Below, in pieces: positions 1 to 11,779 of a DNA stretch of 64,000 bases (position 1 is its first letter; each line of letters opens with the position of its first letter). The stretch covers positions 868,001 to 932,000 of the forward strand of contig OY755189.1 of the NCBI GenBank assembly GCA_963576735.1, given 5' to 3'. This DNA is from Bedellia somnulentella. Lineage: Eukaryota > Arthropoda > Insecta > Lepidoptera > Bedelliidae. The notes below the pieces were generated by a model. The model was not told the DNA's origin. It was given only the letters and a program-made list of their open reading frames with translations, and made no database searches. The position numbers and the translations under genes are program-made.

Positions 1-285
1 CCACAGTCCACCAAGCCGGCCAATTGCGGGCTGGCAGACCAACGACCACCACCGCAACAGTAGCCGGGAGCGACGGCCCAACGTGCCCTCGGAAGCACGG
101 AATCATCTTAATTCTCGGATAGTCAGGTGATTCAAGCCTGCAATATCCCTCCAAACTCGGTCAAATCTTACAAATCAAATTTGTAAGATGATCACCCCCC
201 CGGGGATCGAACTCGAGACCTCCGCACCCGAAACCAAGCGCTCAACCGCGAGGCCATGGAGGCAGTCATCACAGTTAAAACATTT
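1..285 (-). repeat. tRNA-like SINE / composite repeat, left edge
   Basis: Read on the minus strand, positions 256-203 contain an A-box-like TGGCCTCGCGGTTGAG and a B-box-like GTTCGATCC, the layout of a tRNA-derived RNA polymerase III promoter. Beyond it lies G+C-rich sequence (1-110) resembling composite repeats common in lepidopteran introns. A short hairpin (163-191, 10-bp stem) separates the two parts. There is no intact tRNA fold and no CCA, so this is a repeat and not a tRNA gene. Confidence 0.5.
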
Positions 286-2358
286 TACAAAGATTACACT
301 GCTAAACAGAAGCACAATTGGTGGCTTAAAACTATCTCTTCCAGACAACTCTTCAATGGAGAGATCAATACGTTAGTAAAAAGAATAGGCAGATTCACAA
401 CTCACATACTCGTGAGGTTATAACTTAATTATTAATTATTTGTTTATATATTATATCGTACTTATGTGATTTTCTTATATATATTTTTTTATTTATTCAC
501 TATTTAAATCGCTTAGATCATTACTGCCTTCTAGGTATGACTGTCATTAGGGAGTGCTTTTAAGACGCGGTACGAGCCTTAATGTCACAATCAGAACTAC
601 TATGGTGGTTGCTATGGAAATATATTATACTGTATGGGACCCCATGTATCAAGTTTATATAAAAATGCTTCAACAAAATCGAAATAAGTGTATTAAACAC
701 CTCACTATAGATTTCCATATTTAGACAACCTTCCTAACTTCATCATCATCATCATCATCATCAGCCACTGGACGTTCTAACTTTAAAACCCTTAAGATGT
801 ACAAAGGACACTAGGGATCAACTAATTTTATTGAAAACCATCCATAAAAAGGACTTGTAATCAAGGTTAAACTTCAGCTGTTCGTCCTACAATACTAGAA
901 TCCGATTCACATTCCGCACCCCATTTTCCGAATATGACATTTTTTCTTTTTTTATTGAGCATTTATTCATTTTAAATACTTTTGTAAACAGTTGGACTTT
1001 GTTGAATCAGCCGATCAACCTTTAATGTTCGAGTCCTAAAACTTTCTCATGATATAATTATTTAGATTATGAATTTATTTATGTTAAAGTATGTATTTTA
1101 AGTACTTTTATCCATCAATATATGTATCTTATCTTGCCATACAACGCGGTAACGCTTCCAGCATCTTAGGTACCCTTTCCCGATAAGAGGAACTGGAAGA
1201 AGTTTTTAGATTTTAAGTTAGGTTTTTTTTTTTTTTTTTTAATAATATAAAATTTTTCTTTTTTTAAATTTATATATGCCTGACCATGATAATTTAATGT
1301 ACAGGGTTTATTAATTTTTCCTACCTTGACTTTTATTTAGTAAGCTTTATGATAATGGTAAGCTAGTTCTAAGTAAGCTCTTATTGATTGTGTACCGAAA
1401 ATAATAATTTCCTTGGAAAATAATAGTTGCACGGGGATTTGCTATAACTAACTCATATGGCCAATAGAAAGGAGTTTCCCGTTTCTGATTTGACTCAAGA
1501 GCATTCTGCTCCCGGAAAAACTGTCCGTCCACTCTTGGTCTTAGTACCTATGCTGACTTGTACCTAGTCAATATACTTCGTACCAGATACCTTAAGTTGC
1601 TAGATTAATAAATCGCGCGCATAGCACACTATTACGCTGAGCGATTTCTGATTTATTCTCTGATTGATTATTGTTACTTTTGTGTTTAAATTACACCATC
1701 TGAATTTATTACTGAATAAACTTTTGTAACATAAATTACCCTTTTATTCCCTCAATATGGATAACTTTATATATTATCTTACATATATATCATACAATCT
1801 TACATATATATTTCTTTTTGTATTTGATGTTTATTACCAGTTTTTAAATATAAATATACCTACTTCAAAATTAGTACCATATATGACAAAGAATCTTATT
1901 TAGGTATACTTAATAATAATAATATCATAATTAATTATACATGTACATGTTTTTAAAATCTTGTTATATTCGCTTGGTCTGGTGGGGATGACAATCTGAT
2001 GCCTTCAAACGAATTCATCTCTATAAACTATCCATATCATAGCCGATGTACAATTATTTTGTTTTAAATACTTATTTTAATTTGCAATTTTCTATATCAA
2101 CTTCAAAATTAGTATACTATACTATAACTATTGGTAGAAACTTTAGAGGTCATCCTTGCTTGAAATATTGTGTACAGTTTGTTTCTCTAATAAATATTAA
2201 GCTATGGTAAAATGTACATAATTTTGATTTATACCATTTTAATTTATTTTTACCTTCCCCTGCTCGTGGTTCTAATTATATTTTTAACAAATGGAAGCAG
2301 GGCGAAGATTTGAGGTAAAATCTACAGTTATAGTCTTGACAGTTATGATGAGCGGCAC
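286..2358. other. no gene seen; A+T-rich DNA with simple repeats
   Basis: Every reading frame is broken by frequent stops and I recognise no protein family. The only clear structures are a (CAT)n run at 741-762 and a poly-T run near 1217-1240. The left BEL LTR follows directly. Confidence 0.6.
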
Positions 2359-2582
2359 TGTTCCGGCACATCACTAGTGTTCGGAAATGATTATAAACCG
2401 TTTGAGGGTAGTGCGTCATGCTACCCACTAATTCTACTTGTCACTTGCTCACGATACATGTAACTGTTAACATTATTATTCGGCCACGGTGTAATCATTT
2501 ATTAATACACGCAATATATCCTGGAGTCAGATATTTCATTGAAATCCATACAATCCATACATACCACCTGAAGGATTGAACA
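2359..2582 (+). repeat. BEL/Pao LTR, copy 1
   Basis: A 224-bp TG...CA terminal repeat, followed at once by a TGG-starting primer-binding site. It is identical by eye to the third LTR. Confidence 0.9.
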
Positions 2583-2600
2583 TGGTGACCACGACGTGAT
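2583..2600 (+). other. primer-binding site after LTR 1
   Basis: TGGTGACCACGACGTGAT abuts the LTR end. It begins with TGG, which pairs with the CCA end of a tRNA, as expected for the minus-strand DNA primer site. The second copy differs at one base (A to C). I cannot name the tRNA. Confidence 0.65.
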
Positions 2601-4163
2601 ACTTGTGTTTTTGGAGAAAACACGAGAACCAGACCGTTAAAGCCGTTGTAACGGTTTTATACAAAGGAATTCATCAAGTTTCCTTATTGATACCAAGCAG
2701 AAGATCATCGCAGCTATCGGCAGAGTGACACGGACCAGCTCCAGTGAGAGGTTTATCGTCGGGAAACCAATCTTTGTTCCCGCCAACTACCTAACGAGTG
2801 AGTCAGTGCATCGCTGTTCTTGCCCAGCCGTTTGATCTGAGTTGTTGGACTAATCATCAAATCCAGTTTTCAAGGAGATAAATCTCAGTGGAGGGTGTCT
2901 TCATCCAAAAGTGTTTCAAGCCAGCCGGTCAGCAACCAGTCTACGTGGAACGCCGCAGCTAAGCTTACACAGGAAAGTGCCCCATCCTTTTTATCCACCT
3001 ATAATAATCCTTTTATCCATTCAATTATCCTATTTTATCTTCTATTTGTTGAATGTCACAAAGCTAGCTTTCGAGCGTTAGTTAGACACATCAATTTCGT
3101 TAACGTATTTCATTTAAATATTTTAATACAAATAAATCCGTGCAGCCTATTTAAAATAGCTCAATTTGCGTAGATAATTACGTTATGATTTGAGCTGCCC
3201 GTCAATCTTGCTAAACATTATAGTCATCCATTTATTTACTACTCAGTTTATTCATTACGAGTGTTATTTATTGTGTGCGTAAGTGCAAACCGAACACTAT
3301 ACCTAGTCATAAAACTAAAAAACTGGATTCCCTAGGTTGGTGACGGTTATAATTATAACGTTATTTCTCAGTAAAATCAATTAAAATTCGATGCATAATT
3401 TATCTTTGTTCTGTTAGCTTCATATTTTTGTGATTTTTGATCACACCTACATTTTGTGACTTTTGCACATTCCAGTGTCCATCTACTTGTCGTTTTCGGG
3501 CTCTCACTTGACACGAAAGTGGTCGACCTTGAACATCGGTGCGACGACTAGCGGTGATTAGGACGGCTGGAATCATCTGTTTTGCAAGTTACGTAACTAC
3601 TTACCTATTCTATTTATAATTTTGCTTGCTTTGTTGCAATTTTTAGTTCATTTCATTTGAAACGCGCTGCGTTGTTGTGTAATAGCTTGGTCTAAGTACT
3701 AAGGCGTCTTGTTACGATAGATAACTATATCTGTAACCCCTTTAAGTACATTTAAACATGTCTTTTAGAAGTGATGGTGCTTATAAATCACCTATAAGTT
3801 CGGATAAAATTGAATTAAACGAACTACATATAATACTAGTGTTAGATAAAAGGTTCTTATATTACGAATTTCGCAATACATTATAGATACATATATAGAT
3901 TTTTAAGTATAAAACATTCGTAACAACTTTGACATAGCAATAAAAAATATTATTACCCTGGCTCGCACAAACGTCTTCCGCATCTTTTTTCTTTTTGACA
4001 TCTGTTATTATGGATCATAGTCATTTATTTAACTTTTATTTTCTTAGGTAGAAATATGTTTAAAAATCGTAATGTTTTTAGTGATATTCTCATAAAGTAT
4101 CGATATCAAAGCTTAGATTTTTCTAACTGAGTGTATAGTATAATATACAAATCACTTTAGGGT
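2601..4163 (+). mobile_element. internal region of BEL copy 1, no recognisable coding
   Basis: About 1.56 kb between the primer-binding site and the retained 3' end of pol. It starts as a retrotransposon leader but I find no Gag, protease or RT reading frame; the longest ORF (2895-3173, 92 codons) has no recognisable family. Homology to copy 2 resumes abruptly at about 4164. This is a large replacement or deletion derivative, which could at most be mobilised in trans. Confidence 0.6.
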
Positions 4164-4732
4164 TTAAGCGTATTCTAGGTTTGACTCATCTGACGTTTGA
4201 AGAGCTGGCTACGATATTCAGTCAGGTAGAAGCTGTTCTTAACAGTAGACCCTTATGTCCTTTATCATCCTCTCCTGACGATTACCAACCATTAACCCCA
4301 GGGCACTTCTTAATATTTAGGCCTTTGACATCGTTGCCATCTAAGGACCTAACAAGTACTAACCTAACAAGGCTTGATAGATTTCAACGACTAGAGTCTT
4401 ACCGTCAACACTTCTGGAAACGTTGGCAGTCTGAATATATAGCAGAGCTACAGCAGAAGCACAAATGGCGTTTTCCAGGGCGATCACTGCAAGTTGGAGA
4501 ACTGGTGATGCTAAAGGAGGAGAACATTCCACCCATGCAGTGGAGACTTAGTCGAGTAACGGATCTCTTCCCAGGGAAGGACGGCGTTGCGCGAGTTGCA
4601 GAAGTAAGGACCACTGCGGGCACCTACCGACGTGGCGTGCGATACCTTTGCCCGTTATTGGACTCTGCAGACTACAACATATTGGAACCAGGAGTTTCCA
4701 AGGCGACCGAGTATGTTCCGGCACATCACTAG
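4164..4732 (+). pseudogene. BEL pol 3' fragment (integrase C-terminus), copy 1
   Basis: An open stretch equivalent to the last roughly 185 residues of the copy 2 polyprotein (8493-9057), with only a few amino-acid changes, for example S for G in the L(S/G)RVTD motif and T for P next to EYVPAHH. It covers the C-terminal part of the integrase and the region after it, and its stop lies inside LTR 2. All the catalytic domains upstream are missing, so it cannot be functional alone. Confidence 0.85.
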
Positions 4733-4937
4733 TGTTCGGAAATGATTATAAACCGTTTGAGGGTAGTGCGTCATGCTACCCACTAATTCTATTTGTCACT
4801 TGCTCACGATACATGTAACTGTTAACATTATTATTCGGCCACGGTGTAATCATTTATTAATACACGCAATATATCCTGGAGTCAGATATTTCATTGAAAT
4901 CCATACAATCCATACATACCACCTGAAGGATTGAACA
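4714..4937 (+). repeat. BEL/Pao LTR, copy 2 (shared, internal)
   Basis: The same 224-bp repeat, with one visible C-to-T difference near 4792. It serves as the 3' LTR of the truncated copy and the 5' LTR of the pol-bearing copy. The primer-binding site TGGTGACCCCGACGTGAT follows at 4938-4955. Confidence 0.9.
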
Positions 4938-4950
4938 TGGTGACCCCGAC

Positions 4951-7900
4951 GTGATACTTTTACTAGGTACTTGCTCTATTTGTAAACGCAGTCACAACAC
5001 ATTGTTGCATAGGAGTTCTCAGGCTGAAAAACCCAATGCTCATTCTGCTACTGCATCGTGCAGTGTGGGTCAGGTTGAGCGTGACTCAGATCAATGCATA
5101 ACAAGTCTGTCAGCATCAATAAGTACGAATGTCTTACTATCTACTGCACAGATCGAAGTATACAACCCTATAACAAACAAGCATTTTACGATTCGAGCTT
5201 TGCTAGACAGCGGAAGTCAGACTTCTCTAATAACTGATAAATTGCAATCACAACTAAAACTGGCTTCTCAGCCAATCCAAGTCGAAATCGTAGGTGTCGG
5301 TAATATTTGCTCGTCAAATAATATAAGGCGCTCCAATGTTAAAATAAAATCATTATGTCACAATTATCAAACAAATATTTCATGCCTCGTTATACCTAAG
5401 ATCACAGGTAATATACCCAACTACACATTTAATAATAGTCAAATTAAAGTACCTCATTATGCTAAATTAGCTGATCCTACTTATAATATATCCGGGCCTG
5501 TAGACATGTTGTTAGGTGCCGATATATTTTGGAAATTGATTCAATCAAAACGTATAAGTCTTGGTTCAAATCAGCCTACGCTTTGTGATACTAAATTAGG
5601 TTGGATTTTGACAGGTACCATTGAAACAAACACTTATAAGAAAACCCAAAATTTACAATGTAATTACAGTTCATTAAAATGTAATGATGACAATCAATGT
5701 GTCTCTAACCAAGATTTAAACAATAAATTAGAAATTATGTGGAAATTGGACCAATTTCCTCAAACAGTCAGTCTAAACACAGATGAGGAAATTGAGTGTG
5801 AGAAACACTTTATTGAAAACACATATCGTGATCAGACAGGCAGATTTTGTGTTAAACTGCCCCTTCATTCAGAACCTGATTGCTTAGGAGATTCTTTTCG
5901 TTTAGCCAAAAGGCAATTCTTAACTTTAGAAAAACGATTCAGTAAAAATCCAACGCTACACAATCAATATTTAAAATTTATTAAAGAATATTCGGATTTA
6001 GGACATTTATCAGAAAGTAAAATTTTTGTTCCACAACAGTCATATTTTATACCCCATCATGCTGTTTTAAAGCCTACTAGTGAATCAACCAAGTTGAGAG
6101 TTGTATTTAATGGTAGTGCGAAAACTACATCAGGCTTCTCTATTAACGACTTACAAATGGTCGGTCCATCTATACAGGATTCCTTATTTAATATTTTAAT
6201 TAGATTTCGACAACATGCTTATGTAATTTCAGGTGACATTGAAAAAATGTATAGAATGGTAGTAATGCAGAAGTCTGATCGTAACTTGCAAATGATCTTA
6301 TGGCGTGACAATGAAAACGAACCGCTCAAGTCATTTACTTTAAATACAGTCACATATGGCCTCTCTAGTTCATCATTTTTAAGCACTCGATGCCTTTGGC
6401 AACTAGGGGAAGATTGTACTGACTTAAAAATAAAACAAATAATTCAGAATGATTTCGTAGTTGATGATCTGCTGACAGGTAGTGACAGTCCATCTGATTT
6501 AGCGTTTATCAAAAATTCTGTAGAATCAATTTTGTCAACTGCTTGTTTAAATTTACGTAAATATAGATCTAATTTAAGTTCACTGATAAATGATTTACAA
6601 AACAGTCAAGATAATTTAGTACTTAGCTCTTCATCTCATACGTTAGGTATTAGTTGGAACCCTAACGAAGATTTAATTAACTTTCCAAACTGTTATGTCA
6701 ATAGCTTAAACGTTCCTACTAAAAGGTCCATGTTATCGGACTCATGTAAAGTTTTTGATCCTCTTGGATTATTAAGTTTGCTCACTATAACGCCAAAAAT
6801 ATTAATTCAAAAACTATGGTTAGATAAAATTGGTTGGGACGAGCCCATACCGCAAGATATTTTAAAAACATGGCGTTCATTTATTGATCGCACTATCCAT
6901 ATGTGTAGTATCAAAATACCAAGACATGTTTTATGTTTAAAGCCAGATTCAATAGAACTCCACTGCTTCTGTGACGCGTCTAAGTCAGCTTTTGCAACTT
7001 GCATTTATTTAAAATCTAAAAATAATCAAGGCCAAGTTACAGTCCGTCTTCTTTGTGCAAAGGCTAGAGTAGGGTCTGTGAAACCCACTATGACTATTCC
7101 ACGAATGGAATTATCAGCTTGTACGCTTGGCTCCCAACTCGTGGCGGCCGTGTGTCGCGCATTGCGATGTGTAATAACTCGTAAAATATTTTGGACCGAC
7201 TCGTCTATCGTACTAGCCTGGTTAAATATGAGCTATGCAAAACTAAATGTTTTTGTAGCTAACCGAGTAGGCATAATTTTAGAAAATACAGATGCTACAG
7301 ACTGGCGTCACGTTCCTACTGATCTGAATCCCGCCGATCTGGCTTCGCGTGGTGTAGATGCAGGGAAAATTCATGATCTAGACTTATGGTGGAGTGGCCC
7401 TGATTTCTTGCATCAAGAAGAGTCATGCTGGCCTCAACGAAACCCAAATAAACCAATGGCTGAAAACTTGCCTGAAATTAAATTACATTTGGGCGTGGTT
7501 TCTCATAATGGAGATTTTAAAAATAAAATAATTAACTTCGATAAACATTCCAAATTCACTTTTTTACAACGAACATTTGCTTATGTTCTCAGATTTATAC
7601 GCAACTGTAGAAATTCTATAAAGAATTTTGGTGTTTTGCAGCCTGATGAACTGTCTAACTCTCTTGAACTTTTAGTTCGTTTATCTCAAGAAGAATCTTT
7701 TCACATAGAGTTAGGTACACTACGTGCTAAGAAAAACCTAAACTCTAAAAACTTTTTAGTATCTTTAAGCCCCTTTCTGGATAACCATGGCATTTTAAGG
7801 GTCGGTGGACGTATCAACTCTTCTTGCTATCCTTTTGAAAAGCGACATCCAATGTTGTTACATGCAAAACATAGACTTACGAAATTGTTATTTCAACATG

Positions 7901-9057
7901 AACATTTACGTCTTCTTCATGCCGGTCCACAGCTCTTATTGTCTTCGGTGCGAGATTTTATCTGGCCTATAGCCGGTAGAGATTTAGCGCGAACCGTTGC
8001 TCGTCAATGCACGTTATGTAGAAGAGCGAGCGGTAAAACACTAGAACCTATAATGGGCGCTTTACCTAAACAACGCACTGATCCGGGCTTCCCTTTTGCT
8101 AGCTCCGGTGTTGACTTCGCTGGACCATTCTTAATTACTGATAGGAAAGGGAGGGGATGCAAAATTACAAAATGCTACCTCTGTATTTTTATTTGCTTAA
8201 GATACAAGTGCATCCACTTAGAAGCTGTAAGTGAGCTTTCTAAGGATGCCTTTATGATGTCTTTTCGTCGTTTTATCTCTCGTAGGGGAAAGCCGTTCGA
8301 AATATTTTGCGACAATGGGAGAAACTTTGTTGGCGCTTCTAGGGAAATACGTGAATTCGTCAATTTAGCTTCAAGCGATATCACGAATCTAGCTTCAATT
8401 GAAGGTGTTACATTCAGATTCCAGCCAGCTTGCTCACCTCATTTCGGTGCACTCCATGAGGCGGGAATAAAATCCGCAAAATTCCATATTAAGCGTATTC
8501 TAGGTTTGACTCATCTGACGTTTGAAGAGCTGGCTACGATATTCAGTCAGGTAGAAGCTGTTCTTAACAGTAGACCCTTATGTCCTTTATCATCCTCTCC
8601 TGACGATTACCAACCATTAACCCCAGGGCACTTCTTAATATTTAGGCCTTTGACATCGTTGCCATCTAAGGACCTAACAAGTACTAACCTAACAAGGCTT
8701 GATAGATTTCAACGACTAGAGTCTTACCGTCAACACTTCTGGAAACGTTGGCAGTCTGAATATATAGCAGAGCTACAGCAGAAGCACAAATGGCGTTTTC
8801 CAGGGCGATCACTGCAAGTTGGAGAACTGGTGATGCTAAAGGAGGAGAACATTCCACCCATGCAGTGGAGACTTGGTCGAGTAACGGATCTCTTCCCAGG
8901 GAAGGACGGCGTTGCGCGAGTTGCAGAAGTAAGGACCACTGCGGGCACCTACCGACGTGGCGTGCGATACCTTTGCCCGTTATTGGACTCTGCAGACTAC
9001 AACATATTGGAACCAGGAGTTTCCAAGGCCCCCGAGTATGTTCCGGCACATCACTAG
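4951..9057 (+). CDS. BEL/Pao Pol polyprotein (gag-less, no ATG start)
   Basis: An open frame of 1368 codons encoding the enzymes of a BEL/Pao element. In order it has a last Gag zinc knuckle (C8, C11, H15, H20), aspartic protease (D86-S87-G88), reverse transcriptase (Asp429 in SGDIEKMYRM and the FVVDD pair 505-506), RNase H (Asp675 in HCFCDASKS), integrase zinc-binding segment (about 980-1030) and integrase core (Asp1055, Asp1121, Glu1170). No internal stop or frameshift is visible. The frame opens with GTG inside the primer-binding site and there is no in-frame ATG near the start. The leader and nearly all of gag are deleted, with the junction at about 4960. Its enzymes look intact but lack their normal translation start, so the copy is probably non-autonomous. 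The stop codon lies inside LTR 3. Confidence 0.9.
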   Translation: MILLLGTCSICKRSHNTLLHRSSQAEKPNAHSATASCSVGQVERDSDQCITSLSASISTNVLLSTAQIEVYNPITNKHFTIRALLDSGSQTSLITDKLQSQLKLASQPIQVEIVGVGNICSSNNIRRSNVKIKSLCHNYQTNISCLVIPKITGNIPNYTFNNSQIKVPHYAKLADPTYNISGPVDMLLGADIFWKLIQSKRISLGSNQPTLCDTKLGWILTGTIETNTYKKTQNLQCNYSSLKCNDDNQCVSNQDLNNKLEIMWKLDQFPQTVSLNTDEEIECEKHFIENTYRDQTGRFCVKLPLHSEPDCLGDSFRLAKRQFLTLEKRFSKNPTLHNQYLKFIKEYSDLGHLSESKIFVPQQSYFIPHHAVLKPTSESTKLRVVFNGSAKTTSGFSINDLQMVGPSIQDSLFNILIRFRQHAYVISGDIEKMYRMVVMQKSDRNLQMILWRDNENEPLKSFTLNTVTYGLSSSSFLSTRCLWQLGEDCTDLKIKQIIQNDFVVDDLLTGSDSPSDLAFIKNSVESILSTACLNLRKYRSNLSSLINDLQNSQDNLVLSSSSHTLGISWNPNEDLINFPNCYVNSLNVPTKRSMLSDSCKVFDPLGLLSLLTITPKILIQKLWLDKIGWDEPIPQDILKTWRSFIDRTIHMCSIKIPRHVLCLKPDSIELHCFCDASKSAFATCIYLKSKNNQGQVTVRLLCAKARVGSVKPTMTIPRMELSACTLGSQLVAAVCRALRCVITRKIFWTDSSIVLAWLNMSYAKLNVFVANRVGIILENTDATDWRHVPTDLNPADLASRGVDAGKIHDLDLWWSGPDFLHQEESCWPQRNPNKPMAENLPEIKLHLGVVSHNGDFKNKIINFDKHSKFTFLQRTFAYVLRFIRNCRNSIKNFGVLQPDELSNSLELLVRLSQEESFHIELGTLRAKKNLNSKNFLVSLSPFLDNHGILRVGGRINSSCYPFEKRHPMLLHAKHRLTKLLFQHEHLRLLHAGPQLLLSSVRDFIWPIAGRDLARTVARQCTLCRRASGKTLEPIMGALPKQRTDPGFPFASSGVDFAGPFLITDRKGRGCKITKCYLCIFICLRYKCIHLEAVSELSKDAFMMSFRRFISRRGKPFEIFCDNGRNFVGASREIREFVNLASSDITNLASIEGVTFRFQPACSPHFGALHEAGIKSAKFHIKRILGLTHLTFEELATIFSQVEAVLNSRPLCPLSSSPDDYQPLTPGHFLIFRPLTSLPSKDLTSTNLTRLDRFQRLESYRQHFWKRWQSEYIAELQQKHKWRFPGRSLQVGELVMLKEENIPPMQWRLGRVTDLFPGKDGVARVAEVRTTAGTYRRGVRYLCPLLDSADYNILEPGVSKAPEYVPAHH

Positions 9058-9262
9058 TGTTCGGAAATGATTATAAACCGTTTGAGGGTAGTGCGTCATG
9101 CTACCCACTAATTCTACTTGTCACTTGCTCACGATACATGTAACTGTTAACATTATTATTCGGCCACGGTGTAATCATTTATTAATACACGCAATATATC
9201 CTGGAGTCAGATATTTCATTGAAATCCATACAATCCATACATACCACCTGAAGGATTGAACA
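9039..9262 (+). repeat. BEL/Pao LTR, copy 3 (3' end)
   Basis: The same 224-bp repeat, identical by eye to copy 1. It is followed by unrelated A+T-rich DNA with no primer-binding site, so this is the outer 3' end of the complex. It contains the last codons of the pol frame. Confidence 0.9.
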
Positions 9263-10740
9263 GAACAGTTGATTTTAAAGTACAGAAACAATGTTAAGAT
9301 TATATATTAATTGTGCTTCACTTATGTATATAGATTGACAAGACAAAGATGACAGCGATATCCAAAAATAATACACGGTGTGCTTAAATAAGTGTGAGTG
9401 GGTGACCCTAGTGTGGCGGATTCTATACTAGCCCTATAAAAATTCACGTATTTGTCATTTTAGCCCGTATCGTACACTTTATCGTAATTGATATATTGTG
9501 ATGATAGAAGTTATTATTTGTTTTATAATATATTTGCATCGAAATCTTTTATTTCGGATCCAAAGCAAAGCATATAAGATGGTGATAATTACAGTCTTAA
9601 TTTGGACATGAATGGATAAAAATTTAATATTTCCCGAAGGATATGCAATGGATTTAGATTCTGTGCTAATGATTATGACTTAAATACCAGAATTAACGAA
9701 AATAAGACAATTATAATTCACACAGACAGTTCATCTTGATGCCTAAGTCGTTGTAGGCAGCTATCGTGTCCGCGAGAGGATCACAGGTATGCAGGAGGTA
9801 TACCCTTGTTGACGTTTATGCTATGATGTTTATCACTCTCTACCAACCCATGCACCTATACACCAGCATATCTATTATGGTTAAGATATCTCAAAGCTAC
9901 TAAAGATTTTGGCTAAAAATTACTTAAGATTTAAGAAAACTTCAGAAGAAAAGTATTGAATGTTTGATGCTGATTTGGTTTATATGACAAATAAAACATA
10001 GTCTCCACCGATGTACGTCTTTATCGTTCGTTTTACGTTCTGAACTTCTACGTTGTAGTTGTAATGCTCACGGGATTTATCAGAGCCCTACCTATAGCCC
10101 TGAGTAGAGGTATACCCTTTGGAACTATCATATCAAAGTTGAGCTCTCTGGCTTTAGTAGGTTTTATGATAGAGCGTGACTTACAACCTCTACACAGCAA
10201 TTTAGTGCTACCCCATTTACTTTGATGTCAGTTAAGTATTTATCAAGTTCCAGGTCTAAAGCTGAACTTGAGCTATTTCATTGTTTTTCATTTTTATCCT
10301 TCGGATTACCCTTCTTGGTATGTATATATTTTTTTTTTTGTTCGCTGCAATGAACTGACAAATGAGAAGACTTTTCCAGCCAGACCAGGTGAACAAGGCG
10401 GTCATAATTATAATAATTTATCTTTGATATTGTTGATATTATTTAATTTAAGTAATGGAATTTAGTTTTGTTATTGATATTTAAATACACTATCTTATTA
10501 ATTTGCAATACTGAATATTAATGCAAAAAATATAAAATGTATACAAAACAGGAACAATACATTCACAAATTGTAACTATGATCAATTTTTGAAACAGAAT
10601 ATTCAATTTATTAAATCAGTAGTAGTCCCCATTTGATGTAAATATTAAATATTGGTTTCAATATCATTACATCAATAAGGCCTCCGCGACAAAGTGAAAA
10701 TTCCGGCATCTGCCCAACAGGTTCGCCCAGTCCGGAGACA
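9263..10740. other. no gene seen
   Basis: A+T-rich sequence with stops in all frames. The 65-codon frame at 10268-10465 is hydrophobic low-complexity sequence with no family resemblance. I see no repeat ends here. Confidence 0.5.
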
Positions 10741-10941
10741 CAAATATAACAAACTTTTTGAAATTACCCGAAAATTCAAATCGTTTTCTATTATTATTAT
10801 TTTAGATTGAGCTACAATTAAACACATTCGTAAAACCTTACATTAAGAATTTGTAAATCTACCTAGCATTAATTGAGTTTATATAGTTAAATAATTACAA
10901 GTTGTATTTTGCCCTTTTCGGTAAATAAATTTGAATTTGAA
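10741..10941 (+). repeat. possible LINE 3' tail
   Basis: The stretch ends in GGTAAATAAATTTGAATTTGA, a kind of 3' end frequent in insect non-LTR elements, and the mirror motif closes the LINE tail at 30838. No coding sequence is attached. Confidence 0.35.
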
Positions 10942-11478
10942 GCATCTTGTCCATCGCAAAAGCAGAGTACATTTGCGATCAATTTTTCGCCTTGAGAATC
11001 ATTCAAGATGTTCACCATATTGACCAACTTTAACCGTATTAAAGAAATTAAAAACTTGTTCGGGTTTAAGCAGCTGCCTGCGCACCTACCCTACACCGTG
11101 CAGCAGACAATCTACATCCTGGCGCCCATTAATTTTACATTAATTTAGTAGATTGTTTTTGGCGTAATAATATTGATCAAGCGATTCTCCGTACTGAACT
11201 CTTTCAGCCAGCATCTCAGACAAAATAAACAATAGCTCATCCTATCATTTACCCTACGTCGTTTCAAACTAAGCGACCCAACCAAAGAGCTGCGGTTACT
11301 GTCTATTTTATTTTGGGAATAGTATCCACCCTCGCGTTTGCGTGCACAATGCTGTGAACATCGCTCCCTGCTATTTTCTCTTCCTCGCGCTAGGCGAACG
11401 CTCTCGTGTACGCCGAACCGGCTTACGAAGAGACCTCTCCGCTGTTATTGGACTATTCGTTGTTCACCTGTTCACCTC

Positions 11479-11637
11479 GATTGACCTCGGTATCACGCTC
11501 CCGTAATACCCACGGTCGATTTACCTCGGTATCACGCTCCCGTAATACCCACGGTCGATTTACCTCGGTATCACGCTCCCGTAATACCCACGGTTGTCGA
11601 TTGACCTCGGTACCACGCTCCCGTAATACCCACGGTC
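11479..11637. repeat. 39-bp minisatellite, four units
   Basis: Four tandem units (11479-11517, 11518-11556, 11557-11598, 11599-11637) built around ACCTCGGTATCACGCTCCCG and TAATACCCACGGTC. The third unit carries a 3-bp insertion. The array sits in an unusually G+C-rich patch (about 11300-11780) with a T16-18 run at 11687. The long frames crossing it on both strands are repeat artefacts. Confidence 0.85.
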
Positions 11638-11779
11638 GTTCAGCATAGCGCTTCCTGTCATCTCCAACACCTCCGTGTTGACTGGCTTTTTTTTTTTTTT
11701 TTTGGCACCTCCATGCCAATTCTGCGCTCAATCTATCGTAACTGAGGCTACGACTCCTGCTCTCTTCTCGATCCATGGT

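Larger units (their letters stand above)
2359..9262 (+). mobile_element. BEL/Pao LTR retrotransposon complex: LTR-int-LTR-int-LTR
   Basis: Three 224-bp direct repeats (2359-2582, 4714-4937, 9039-9262), each starting TGTTCCGG and ending TTGAACA, delimit two internal regions. The protein in the second internal region has the BEL/Pao order protease, reverse transcriptase, RNase H, integrase. By eye LTR 1 and LTR 3 are identical and LTR 2 differs by about one base, so the complex is young. The two internal regions carry different deletions and neither keeps a recognisable full gag. The 5 bp before LTR 1 (ggcac) and after LTR 3 (gaaca) do not match, so it did not arise by one simple insertion. Recombination between copies is the likely origin. 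Confidence 0.85.

Noticed and set aside
8684..9049. 121-codon minus-strand ORF
   Set aside because: It is the shadow of the BEL pol frame on the opposite strand.
2354..9267. Standard 5-bp target duplication around the BEL complex
   Set aside because: The flanks ggcac and gaaca do not match, so a single simple insertion is not supported.
11453..11776. 107-codon minus-strand ORF with repeated RERDTEVNRPWVL
   Set aside because: It is the translation of the minisatellite; a similar repeat ORF exists on the other strand.
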